In this document: in pieces, positions 8,796-15,369 of the stretch | How positions within the stretch are numbered: the stretch's first letter is position 1 | How the letters are laid out: each line of letters begins with the position of its first letter | Origin: Natrinema sp046097095 | GTDB lineage: Archaea; Halobacteriota; Halobacteria; Halobacteriales; Natrialbaceae | DNA: 64,000 nucleotides | Reading direction: 5' to 3' | Assembly (NCBI RefSeq): GCF_046097095.1 | Contig: NZ_CP175698.1 | Coordinates: 2,108,001 to 2,172,000, forward strand | Notes under the pieces: generated by a model | Databases searched by the model: none | Told to the model about the DNA's origin: nothing | What the model saw: only the letters and a program-made list of their open reading frames with translations | Position numbers and translations under genes: made by a program

Positions 8796-10165
8796 GCGGC
8801 CACCTCGGCCGGTTCCGTGTCTGTCTCGGTGACGGCGGTGACGGCCGCTTCGAAGATGGCGGCGATCTCGTCGATCTGTGACTCGGAGACGATCAGTGGC
8901 GGGAGGAACCGGGCGGTTGCGCTCTTGCGACCGCCGAGTTCGACGATGAGGCCGCGGTCGAAACACTCGGTCTGAACTGCCGCTGCGAAATCGCCATCCG
9001 GAGCGTGCGGACCCGGCCCCTGCCAGTCGGCGTCGGTGTCGACGAACTCGACGCCCAGCATCAGCCCCCGCCCTCGGACGTCGCCGATCGGATCGAACCG
9101 CTCGGCTGTTGCTTCGAGGTGCTCTCGGAGTTGTGCGCCCACGTCGGCGGCGTGGTCATCGAGATCGTGCTCGAGTACGTAGTCGATGGTCGCTTCGCCG
9201 GCCGCCATCGCAAGCTGATTTCCGCGGAACGTTCCCGCATGCGCGCCCGGCTCCCAGACGTCGAGATCCTCGTCGTAGACGACGACGGCGAGCGGGAGCC
9301 CACCGCCGACGGCTTTCGAGAGCGTGACTACGTCGGGTGTTATTCCGGCGTGCTCGAAGGCGTACGTCTCGCCGGTCCGCCCGAGGCCCGCCTGAATCTC
9401 GTCTAAGATGAGCGGAATATCGCGTTCGCGCGTGAGACGACGGATCTCTTGAAGCCACGCATCGGGTGCGGGGATCGCTCCACCTTCCCCCTGTACGGGC
9501 TCGAGAATCATCCCGGCGGGGTCGGTGATTCCGCTTTCGTCGTCATCGAGGAGGTTCTCGACGTAGTCGCTTCCGATCTGATGGCCGGCCTCGCCGCCGA
9601 CGCCGAACGGACACCGATAGTCGTACGGGAAGGGAAGGTGGTGGACGTCGTTCATCAGCCCCGAAATTGGCTCTTTGGCACCGGTATCGCCCATCAGCGA
9701 GAGCGCTCCGCTCGTCATCCCGTGGTAGGCACCCTGGAATCCGAGGATGCTCCGATTCCCGGTGGCCGTCTTGACGAGTTTGAGGGCTGCTTCGACGGCG
9801 TCGGTTCCGGCTGGGCTACAAAATTGGATCTTCGCTCGTTCGCTGAACTCGTCGGGGAGGCTCTCGAACAGCGAATCGACGAACTGCTCTTTCGCGGGCG
9901 TGGTGAGGTCGAGCGTGTGGAGCGGTCGGTCGGCTTCTAGCGTGTGCTCCATCGCTTCGACGACCTGCGGGTGATTGTGACCGAGCGCGAGCGTCCCCGC
10001 CCCGGCGAGACAATCGTAGTATTCGTTCCCGTCCACGTCCGTCACGGTGACTCCCTGTGCCTCTTGGATGGCCAGTGGGAGACGGCGGGGGTACGTTCGC
10101 GCGTTCGATTCGCGCCCGGCTTGCTGGGAGAGGATGGCGCTGGCGTCCTGCTCGAGATAGCTCAT
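8792..10165 (-). CDS. dat: Diaminobutyrate--2-oxoglutarate aminotransferase (class III PLP)
   Basis: Encodes 457 residues of the class III aminotransferases, close to the DABA aminotransferase type (about 450 residues). It converts aspartate semialdehyde and glutamate to L-2,4-diaminobutyrate, the precursor of 1,3-diaminopropane. Visible landmarks are the GAGTLALGHNHP and SPAGTDAVEAALKL regions, LILDEIQAGLGRTG for cofactor contact, and the Schiff-base lysine in VTLSKAVGGGLP (about K283). It is the first gene of the six-gene operon; the start ATG at 10165 lies about 80 nt downstream of the nearest iron-box palindrome. An ectoine role is less likely because ectA and ectC are absent here and siderophore genes follow directly. 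Confidence 0.9.
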   Translation of the reverse strand: MSYLEQDASAILSQQAGRESNARTYPRRLPLAIQEAQGVTVTDVDGNEYYDCLAGAGTLALGHNHPQVVEAMEHTLEADRPLHTLDLTTPAKEQFVDSLFESLPDEFSERAKIQFCSPAGTDAVEAALKLVKTATGNRSILGFQGAYHGMTSGALSLMGDTGAKEPISGLMNDVHHLPFPYDYRCPFGVGGEAGHQIGSDYVENLLDDDESGITDPAGMILEPVQGEGGAIPAPDAWLQEIRRLTRERDIPLILDEIQAGLGRTGETYAFEHAGITPDVVTLSKAVGGGLPLAVVVYDEDLDVWEPGAHAGTFRGNQLAMAAGEATIDYVLEHDLDDHAADVGAQLREHLEATAERFDPIGDVRGRGLMLGVEFVDTDADWQGPGPHAPDGDFAAAVQTECFDRGLIVELGGRKSATARFLPPLIVSESQIDEIAAIFEAAVTAVTETDTEPAEVAA

Positions 10166-10242
10166 TGCGCTCCACCTCCACGACGAGTCGGAACCGCTAC
10201 ACGGTCGTCGGATGCTCGCGTATTTGATCGCCGCATGCAGGT

Positions 10243-10258
10243 TTTAGGCTCACCTAAA
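10243..10258. promoter_or_regulatory. Iron-box-like operator 1 (TTTAGG-CTCA-CCTAAA)
   Basis: Perfect 6-bp inverted arms with a 4-bp spacer. It resembles DtxR/IdeR-family sites (TTAGG..CCTAA), the type of repressor that controls iron uptake in haloarchaea (SirR/Idr). On the minus strand it follows a TATA-like CTTTATG (about 10264-10270), so a bound repressor would sit between TATA box and transcription start of dat. Confidence 0.75.
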
Positions 10259-10278
10259 GCAACATAAAGCCGTCGATT

Positions 10279-10294
10279 TTTAGGCCAGCCTAAA
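10279..10294. promoter_or_regulatory. Iron-box-like operator 2 (TTTAGG-CCAG-CCTAAA)
   Basis: Second copy with identical arms, 36 bp centre to centre from operator 1, just upstream of the TATA-like element on the minus strand. Arms are flanked by additional T and A bases (TTTTTAGG...CCTAAAA). Confidence 0.75.
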
Positions 10295-10356
10295 ACACGA
10301 GGTCGACGCTCGCGGTGACAGTGAGATAGTAGCAGTCGTTCCTCCAACGCTAACTA

Positions 10357-10372
10357 TTTAGGCCAACCTAAA
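10357..10372. promoter_or_regulatory. Iron-box-like operator 3 (TTTAGG-CCAA-CCTAAA)
   Basis: Third copy with the same arms, 78 bp centre to centre from operator 2 and about 200 bp upstream of dat. It is far enough away to serve a plus-strand transcript or a looped/cooperative repressor complex, but no convincing plus-strand gene starts nearby. Confidence 0.7.
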
Positions 10373-10380
10373 ATAATATG

Positions 10381-10867
10381 TGGGTCCCGGAGCCCGGTTA
10401 CACCGTGAGAGATCAGCATTCGAGCGATCGCTCGAGGTCGACGGGGAACACCTCGATGGGACTCGACGCACCGGACTAATTGACTTGCCAGTCGTCTTGC
10501 GGGCCGTCTCGTCGCTCCGGAGGACTTCCACTGCTCTCGCCGACGGTTCCGGCTTTGTGCCGGCGGTTCTGCTGGCTCCCTCGTCTCCGTTCGTTGCTAC
10601 CGGCACGCAGTCGGTCGATCCGATCGATACACGCCGGCTCGTCTCACCCCATAACGCGGAGACGGTACTCGGAGCACGTTCGATCGACGGGACGAGTGTC
10701 AGGGGACGACTATATCACTCGAGCCATTTCGTATCGCCACTCTCAACGCGTGCTAGTGGCATCGATTCCCGTTTCCCCTGAACGGTCGCTCGACTGATAT
10801 GGCGTCCGAAATCCCTCCGCGACCCAAAGGCACATTTACTGTCGATATCTTAACGGCGTACATCAGG
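10381..10867. other. Intergenic region between operator array and pan
   Basis: About 490 nt without a recognisable gene. A GTG-started frame 10380-10781 and another 10480-10797 have no domain signs and Ser/Arg-rich composition, so they are not called. A 16-bp perfect palindrome TCGAGCGATCGCTCGA lies at 10420-10435. A TATA-like ATTTACT (about 10833-10839) some 30 nt before the pan ATG is the probable pan promoter. Confidence 0.5.
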
Positions 10868-12100
10868 ATGTCTCGAAGCCCGTCTATCCCCGACCGACCT
10901 CACCGCGATATCGACCCCGATCTCCCAGACGACGAGCGGCTCGAGGCGCTTCGCGGGCACTACGAGGAACTCGTCGACGTCAACGAGCAGCTCTCGGCCC
11001 AACTCGACGACGCCGAGGACCGCCGAACGCGTCTGCAGGAGAAAGTCGACCGCGTCGAGCGCGAAAACGAGACGCTGAAGAGCTCCTCGCTGTACATCGC
11101 CACGGTCGAAGATGTGCTCGCAGACGAGGAAGTCATCGTCAAACAACACGGCAACAACCAGGAGGTGCTTACGGAGGTCTCGTCCCGGATGGTCGACCGC
11201 GTCGAACCCGGCGACCGCGTCGCCGTCAACGACTCCTTTGCAATCCAGACGATCCTTGACGCCGAGACCGACGCACGCGCCCAGTCGATGGAGATTACCG
11301 AGAAGCCCGAAGTCGCCTACCCCGACATCGGCGGGATCGACGAGCAGGTCCGCGAAGTCCGCGAGGCCGTCGAACAACCCCTCGCCGAGCCCGAACTATT
11401 CGACGAAGTTGGCATCGACCCGCCGAGTGGCGTGTTGCTGTACGGCCCACCGGGAACGGGCAAGACGATGCTCGCGAAAGCCGTCGCCAACGAAACTGAC
11501 GCCACCTTCATCAAGATGGCCGGCTCCGAGCTCGTCCGCAAGTTCATCGGCGAAGGCTCGCGGCTCGTCCGCGACCTCTTCGAGATGGCCCGCGAGCGCG
11601 AACCCGCCATCATCTTCATCGACGAGATCGACGCCATCGCCACCCGCCGCACCGAGTCGAAGACCTCCGGCGACGCCGAGGTCCAGCGGACGATGATGCA
11701 ACTGCTCTCCGAGATGGACGGCTTCGAGGCCCGCGGCGAAATTCGGATCATCGCCGCTACCAACCGCTTCGATATGCTCGACCGCGCCATCCTCCGACCC
11801 GGCCGCTTCGACCGCCTCATCGAGGTGCCCGAACCCGATGAATCCGGTCGCGAGCAGATCCTCGAGATCCACACTCGCAACATGAACATCGCCGACGGCG
11901 TCGACTTCGCCGCGCTGGCCGACGACACCGACGGCTACTCTGGGGCCGACATCGAGAGCCTCGCCACCGAGGCGGGCATGTTCGCCATCCGAAACGATCG
12001 CGACGAGGTCGCCCATTCGGACTTCACCGAAGCCTTAGCAAAGATCGAAAACGACGACTCGAGCGACGTGGTTTCGTCGGCAGGCTACTTCTACCAGTAA
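10868..12100 (+). CDS. pan: Proteasome-activating nucleotidase (PAN), AAA+ ATPase
   Basis: Encodes 410 residues. The protein forms the hexameric ring that unfolds substrates and feeds them to the 20S proteasome. Order: N-terminal coiled coil (about residues 15-70), OB domain (70-130), AAA+ module with Walker A GPPGTGKTM (about 200), Walker B IIFIDEIDAI (about 255-264), and SRH with arginine fingers around LRPGRFDR. The C-terminus ends in YFYQ, giving an HbYX motif (F-Y-Q) that opens the 20S gate. An upstream in-frame ATG (10799) would add 23 residues without similarity to the family and places the start before the likely TATA box, so the ATG at 10868 is chosen. Haloarchaea usually carry two PAN paralogues; which one this is cannot be told here. 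Confidence 0.95.
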   Translation: MSRSPSIPDRPHRDIDPDLPDDERLEALRGHYEELVDVNEQLSAQLDDAEDRRTRLQEKVDRVERENETLKSSSLYIATVEDVLADEEVIVKQHGNNQEVLTEVSSRMVDRVEPGDRVAVNDSFAIQTILDAETDARAQSMEITEKPEVAYPDIGGIDEQVREVREAVEQPLAEPELFDEVGIDPPSGVLLYGPPGTGKTMLAKAVANETDATFIKMAGSELVRKFIGEGSRLVRDLFEMAREREPAIIFIDEIDAIATRRTESKTSGDAEVQRTMMQLLSEMDGFEARGEIRIIAATNRFDMLDRAILRPGRFDRLIEVPEPDESGREQILEIHTRNMNIADGVDFAALADDTDGYSGADIESLATEAGMFAIRNDRDEVAHSDFTEALAKIENDDSSDVVSSAGYFYQ

Positions 12101-12530
12101 GCACGAAGTTTTGTGCTGTCGTTCGAGAGAGCTTCGCTCTCTCGTGACTGAGCGAATCGGAGATTCACGAGGTCCGTGAGATCGAAGCTCTCGTTTGATG
12201 ATGAAAGGCACGAAGCGCCCTTCGAACCGCGGGTGCGCCGAAGGCGCACCCTCGGCAAAAATTGAGTAACAGCACTCCTCTCTCCGTTCACTCGTTGCCC
12301 GCGGCACGTCGTACTGCGCTCTCGCTTACATCGGTCGTCGGCCCGCTCGTTCGCTGCACTCACTCGCGGTACGTATTGGGTAATAGCCTGTCCGCCTCCG
12401 CTGAGCGGACGCGTAGTGTCCGCGATGCTCGGAAGAGCAACCTCTTCCGTAGCGTCGCGGCCACTGAACGCTGTTTCTCGATTCGATCCCGGATCGCAAC
12501 GCCTTACGCCGTTCGTCCCCGAGGACGGAT
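12101..12530. other. Hairpin-dense non-coding spacer between pan and pdaD
   Basis: 430 nt packed with short inverted repeats: 12100-12117 (AGCAC/GTGCT, directly at the pan stop), 12124-12144 (9-bp stem, TTC loop), 12165-12179 (5-bp stem), 12231-12251 (9-bp stem, GAA loop), 12390-12410 (6-bp stem) and 12430-12449 (8-bp stem, CAAC loop). A near-repeat ATTGAGTAACAGC (12261-12273) / ATTGGGTAATAGC (12375-12387) is spaced 114 nt. Minus-strand frames exist but are Arg/Ser-rich and unlike any family I know. A weak TATA (CTTACG, about 12502) near the end may serve pdaD. Confidence 0.6.
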
Positions 12531-13010
12531 ATGAGTCTGATCCGCGTCGTCTGGGGGACGGCATCGGCCCCCACGGCGATGGCTTCCTACGACGCCGCAC
12601 TCGCCGAAGCCGGCGTCGAGAACTACAACCTCGTCTCCGTCTCGTCCGTGATCCCCGCAGGCGTCGACGTCGAGGCCGTCGGCACCGCGCCGGATCTCGG
12701 CCCCGCCGGCGAGCGCCTGACGGTCGTCGAAGCGCGGGCCACCACCGCCGGTCCGGGTCGCGCCAGTGCAGCGCTCGCGTGGTCCCAGTCGGCCGACGAC
12801 GGCCCAGGACTGTTCTACGAGACGGCCGGTGAGATGGACCGCGCCGACGTCGAGCGCCGCGTCCGCGAGGGACTGGCCGCCGGCCAAGAACTGCGCGACT
12901 GGGAGTTCGCCGAGCCGCGGGTCGCCGTCGAGAGCCGGCAAGCCGAGTCTGGACGGCACACGACCGCTGTCGTCCTCGCCGTCTACGGCGACAGCGAGCC
13001 GATTATCTAG
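12531..13010 (+). CDS. pdaD: Pyruvoyl-dependent arginine decarboxylase
   Basis: Encodes 159 residues. The proenzyme self-cleaves to alpha and beta chains and forms a pyruvoyl cofactor; it converts arginine to agmatine, the first step of archaeal polyamine synthesis and, in archaea, of the agmatidine modification of tRNA-Ile. The cleavage site is visible as VSVSSVIPAG, expected between Ser38 and Ser39. The N-terminal IRVVWGTAS and the VEARATTAGPGRASAAL segments match the family, and the length (about 160) is normal. The ATG is some 27 nt downstream of a weak TATA, compatible with a leaderless message. The next gene follows 60 nt later on the same strand. Confidence 0.92.
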   Translation: MSLIRVVWGTASAPTAMASYDAALAEAGVENYNLVSVSSVIPAGVDVEAVGTAPDLGPAGERLTVVEARATTAGPGRASAALAWSQSADDGPGLFYETAGEMDRADVERRVREGLAAGQELRDWEFAEPRVAVESRQAESGRHTTAVVLAVYGDSEPII

Positions 13011-13070
13011 GATCTCCCGAATGCGAACCCTTTTCACCCGGGGACCCATTGCTCCGGGCACACACTTCTC

Positions 13071-13469
13071 ATGAACGGAAATACGCCGTACGCAGGGCTA
13101 CCGGGCGAGACTGGTGCTGGGCAGCGCGCCGCGGCGGACGTTCCGGATCTTTCGAGCGCACAGAAGCGGTTGCTCCATCGCGACGTCTCCAGAATCGCCG
13201 CCCGCACGCGTGAGTTCCTCCCCAGCGAATACGTCGTCGACGCGGACGTCTCGAGCGGCATGACCGGGCCACAGGTCACCGTCGCCGTCCGCCCGCCCGT
13301 CGGCCACGCCGTCAGCGCCGGCTTCACGCCGGATTTAGAGGAAGGCGGTGCCTCCGAGGAGGTCATCACCGCCGACGAACGCGACGAAGTCGCTCGCGGA
13401 CTGGCGGCGAGCGCCGCTTTGCAGGTGAAACAGGCCGTCAGCGACGGCGTCCGGCCGACCGGTAAGTAA
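13071..13469 (+). CDS. Conserved haloarchaeal protein, DUF5811-like
   Basis: Encodes 132 residues with no membrane segment and no cysteine. Sequence features are a Gly/Ala-rich N-terminus, an LSSAQKRLLHRDVSRIAARTREFLP helix and a C-terminal helix (residues 100-125). I recall a haloarchaeal family (DUF5811) found next to pyruvoyl arginine decarboxylase; the match is from memory. It lies 60 nt after pdaD and may be co-transcribed, although a TATA-like CTTTTCACC (about 13029) could give it its own start. Function unknown. Confidence 0.7.
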   Translation: MNGNTPYAGLPGETGAGQRAAADVPDLSSAQKRLLHRDVSRIAARTREFLPSEYVVDADVSSGMTGPQVTVAVRPPVGHAVSAGFTPDLEEGGASEEVITADERDEVARGLAASAALQVKQAVSDGVRPTGK

Positions 13470-13519
13470 CAAACAGACCGTTTTCCGCTTCGGATTCACT
13501 CGAGTCCGCGATCGACCCG

Positions 13520-13939
13520 TTAGTACAACAGTTGCTCGAGCTGATGGCGCCTGCGCTTAAGGTCGATCGCCGGCTCCACTGACGGGTCGGCGATGAGTCG
13601 ATCGAGGACGAGCAGCGGGTCGGTACCGACGCGTTCGACCTCCCTGAGCAGGAGTTCGATTTCAGTGCGGTTCGTCGCCAGCGACGTACATAGGCCGATT
13701 GCGAGCGCGAGTGGGACCGCGCGCTCGGGCTGAGTTGGAAACGCGTCGCTGATTCGGTCGAACGCCGGGCGCTCGCTTGCGGTGGCCTCGTTCGGAACTG
13801 TCTCTGACTCCGCGGCCGGTTCGAGAGTCAGACAGCGAGGACAGACGGTGACGACCGCGGCCGCCGACGGCGCGTACTCGCGGTACTCGTCGGGGAGAGA
13901 AAACGAAATCGTCGACGTACCGCACTCGGAACAGGCCAT
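13520..13939 (-). CDS. Small zinc-ribbon protein, DUF6276-like
   Basis: Encodes 139 residues. The N-terminal 35 residues hold two CxxC knuckles (CSEC at 3-6 and CPRC at about 32-35), a probable zinc ribbon; the rest is a mostly helical region ending in an Arg/Gln-rich tail. No catalytic motif is visible. It lies downstream of atpD on the same strand (33-nt gap), so it may ride on the atpD transcript. The family name is from memory; the function is unknown, possibly nucleic-acid or protein binding. Confidence 0.7.
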   Translation of the reverse strand: MACSECGTSTISFSLPDEYREYAPSAAAVVTVCPRCLTLEPAAESETVPNEATASERPAFDRISDAFPTQPERAVPLALAIGLCTSLATNRTEIELLLREVERVGTDPLLVLDRLIADPSVEPAIDLKRRRHQLEQLLY

Positions 13940-13972
13940 GGTTCGTTCGGCCGTGGTGGGCGCTGCGATCGA

Positions 13973-14689
13973 TCAGTCGTCGTCCGCGGTCGCGTGCTCG
14001 AGTTCGGTCTCGTCTTCCGACTCGTCTTCCGGCTCCGTGTCGGTCTCGCGTTCCGCTTTCTCTTCGGCTTCTTTTTTCTCCTTGATCTTCTTCAGGCGGA
14101 ACGTTTCCTCGCGCTCCTGTTCCTCGAGTTTCTGCTCGATGTACTCTTGGTTCTCGTAGAGTTCCGGCAGCAGCTTGAACTCCAAGGCGTTGACGCGACG
14201 CTTGGTGGTCTCGATCTCGCGGAGCATCTTTTTCATCGCCGTCTCGACCTCGGCGGCGAGGATGATGCTCTCTAAGAGGTCCTCGTAGGCCTCGGCAGCT
14301 TCGTCGATACGCGCGGAGGTACCCATGATCCCGTAGCCGCGCTGATCTAAGCTCTTCGAGACGCGCGAGGATTCGATCTGGGGGACGACGACGCCCATGA
14401 TGTTCTTGGACTCGGTGGTGATTTCGGGGTGTTCCTGCAGCGCCGCTGCGGCACCGCGGACCGCGACGTCGCCTTCCATCGCCCGAGCCATGTTGATCTT
14501 CTGTTGGGCGTCCTCGTAGTCGTCGGCCAGATCACCGCGGACGTCCTGGGCCTTGTCCAGAATGTCCATAAATTCCATGATCAGCCCGTCGCGTTTCTTC
14601 TCGAGCGTCCCGTGTCCCCGCTCGGAGAGCTCGATGCGATCTTCGATCGCCATCAAGTTCTTGCGGGTGGGCTTGACGTCGTTGGCCAT
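13973..14689 (-). CDS. atpD: A/V-type ATP synthase subunit D (central stalk)
   Basis: Encodes 238 residues. Subunit D is the long coiled-coil rotor of the A1 sector, equivalent to gamma of F-ATPases. The N-terminal VKPTRKNLMAIEDRI and the central YGIMGTSARIDEAAEAYEDLL motif are diagnostic; long helices at both ends form the coiled coil. The C-terminal 35 residues are an acidic Glu/Asp-rich tail longer than in bacterial V-ATPases, common in haloarchaea. It is separated from atpB by three other genes (zinc-ribbon, a plus-strand small gene and acyl-CoA ligase), so it is probably transcribed apart from the main ATP synthase operon. Confidence 0.95.
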   Translation of the reverse strand: MANDVKPTRKNLMAIEDRIELSERGHGTLEKKRDGLIMEFMDILDKAQDVRGDLADDYEDAQQKINMARAMEGDVAVRGAAAALQEHPEITTESKNIMGVVVPQIESSRVSKSLDQRGYGIMGTSARIDEAAEAYEDLLESIILAAEVETAMKKMLREIETTKRRVNALEFKLLPELYENQEYIEQKLEEQEREETFRLKKIKEKKEAEEKAERETDTEPEDESEDETELEHATADDD

Positions 14690-14791
14690 CTTGTGGGGGG
14701 CTAGCGCCCCCAGTCGGATAACTGTTTACAGTTTCCGCGCGCTGCGTACGCCCGTTGTGGTGGCAATCGAGTCCGTCGAAGCAACTTGGCT

Positions 14792-14995
14792 CTAGCCGAG
14801 GAACAGATCGACCATGTCGCCCGACGACTGACCCTTGTAGAGCTCCGAGTAGCCACAGCTCGTACAACTCACGACGTGGAAACGCCGGTTCTGGATGTCG
14901 AACATTTTCGACAACCCGCCTCCCGTCGTCGCGATCTCGTCGATCTCCGTCTCCGTGTTGCCACACTTCGGACAGCCGTGTTCGTCGTCTCTCAT
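14792..14995 (-). CDS. Small zinc-ribbon protein (two CxxC knuckles)
   Basis: Encodes 67 residues, CPKC near the N-terminus and CTSC at about residues 46-49, with a YSELYKGQSS segment and a hydrophobic C-terminus. This is the pattern of small nucleic-acid-binding zinc-ribbon proteins in haloarchaea. A longer frame to 15604 overlaps other genes and is a shadow; the ATG at 14995 (MRDDEHGCPKC) is used. It is divergent from the membrane-protein gene at 15060, with a 17-bp palindrome in the 64-nt gap. The gene lies 102 nt upstream of atpD on the same strand. Function unknown. Confidence 0.75.
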   Translation of the reverse strand: MRDDEHGCPKCGNTETEIDEIATTGGGLSKMFDIQNRRFHVVSCTSCGYSELYKGQSSGDMVDLFLG

Positions 14996-15016
14996 ACGGT
15001 AGTCTTTCGTGTCAAT

Positions 15017-15033
15017 ACAGAAAACTTTTCTGT
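15017..15033. promoter_or_regulatory. 17-bp palindrome in a divergent promoter
   Basis: ACAGAAAA-C-TTTTCTGT has perfect 8-bp arms around one central base. It lies 22 nt from the start of the minus-strand zinc-ribbon gene and 27 nt from the plus-strand membrane-protein gene. On each strand it coincides with the region where a TATA box is expected for a leaderless message, so it may be either a bidirectional AT-rich core promoter or an operator. Confidence 0.4.
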
Positions 15034-15059
15034 TCGGGCCGTCAAATCGTTCCCGAGCC

Positions 15060-15347
15060 ATGTCCGCCACCGTCGGTTTCGTCTTCCTCGTCGCGATAGC
15101 GCTCGTGATCCCGCTGATACTCTGGGCGGCGATCAGCGAGGAGACGTCGAACCCGACCGTGGTCGATCGCGCGGAGGCGGAGCGAATCGCGAAAGAACGT
15201 GGCGGCCGCGGATCGTCGCGTTCGACCGCTCCGTTGGACGAATCCGGCCGCGGCGACCGACATGACGAGTTCGGCTGGGATGCCCGGCGGTCGACGACCG
15301 AAGAGAGCAATGACGGCGACGAAAGGGACGAACGACGCGGGTTCTGA
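15060..15347 (+). CDS. Small single-pass membrane protein, unknown function
   Basis: Encodes 95 residues. One hydrophobic segment (about residues 3-24, VGFVFLVAIALVIPLILWAA) is followed by a strongly charged, Asp/Glu/Arg-rich cytoplasmic or external tail with no cysteine. An in-frame ATG at 15009 would add 17 residues but overlaps the palindrome and likely promoter, so the ATG at 15060 is preferred. It is the only plus-strand gene between 13.5 and 25.5 kb. No known domain recognised. Confidence 0.6.
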   Translation: MSATVGFVFLVAIALVIPLILWAAISEETSNPTVVDRAEAERIAKERGGRGSSRSTAPLDESGRGDRHDEFGWDARRSTTEESNDGDERDERRGF

Positions 15348-15369
15348 AGAGACTTGCTGGACCGCCGGA

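Noticed and set aside
10420..10435. 16-bp palindrome TCGAGCGATCGCTCGA
   Set aside because: CGATCG and CTCGAG words are very common in GC-rich haloarchaeal DNA, so this may be chance; kept only as a note in the intergenic entry.
10380..10781. 133-residue plus-strand frame near operator 3
   Set aside because: Starts with GTG inside the AT-rich patch, has no recognisable domain and ends before the pan promoter; not enough support.
12091..12600. 169-residue minus-strand frame in the hairpin-rich spacer
   Set aside because: Arg/Ser-rich, overlaps pdaD, and its periodicity follows from the inverted repeats rather than a protein fold.
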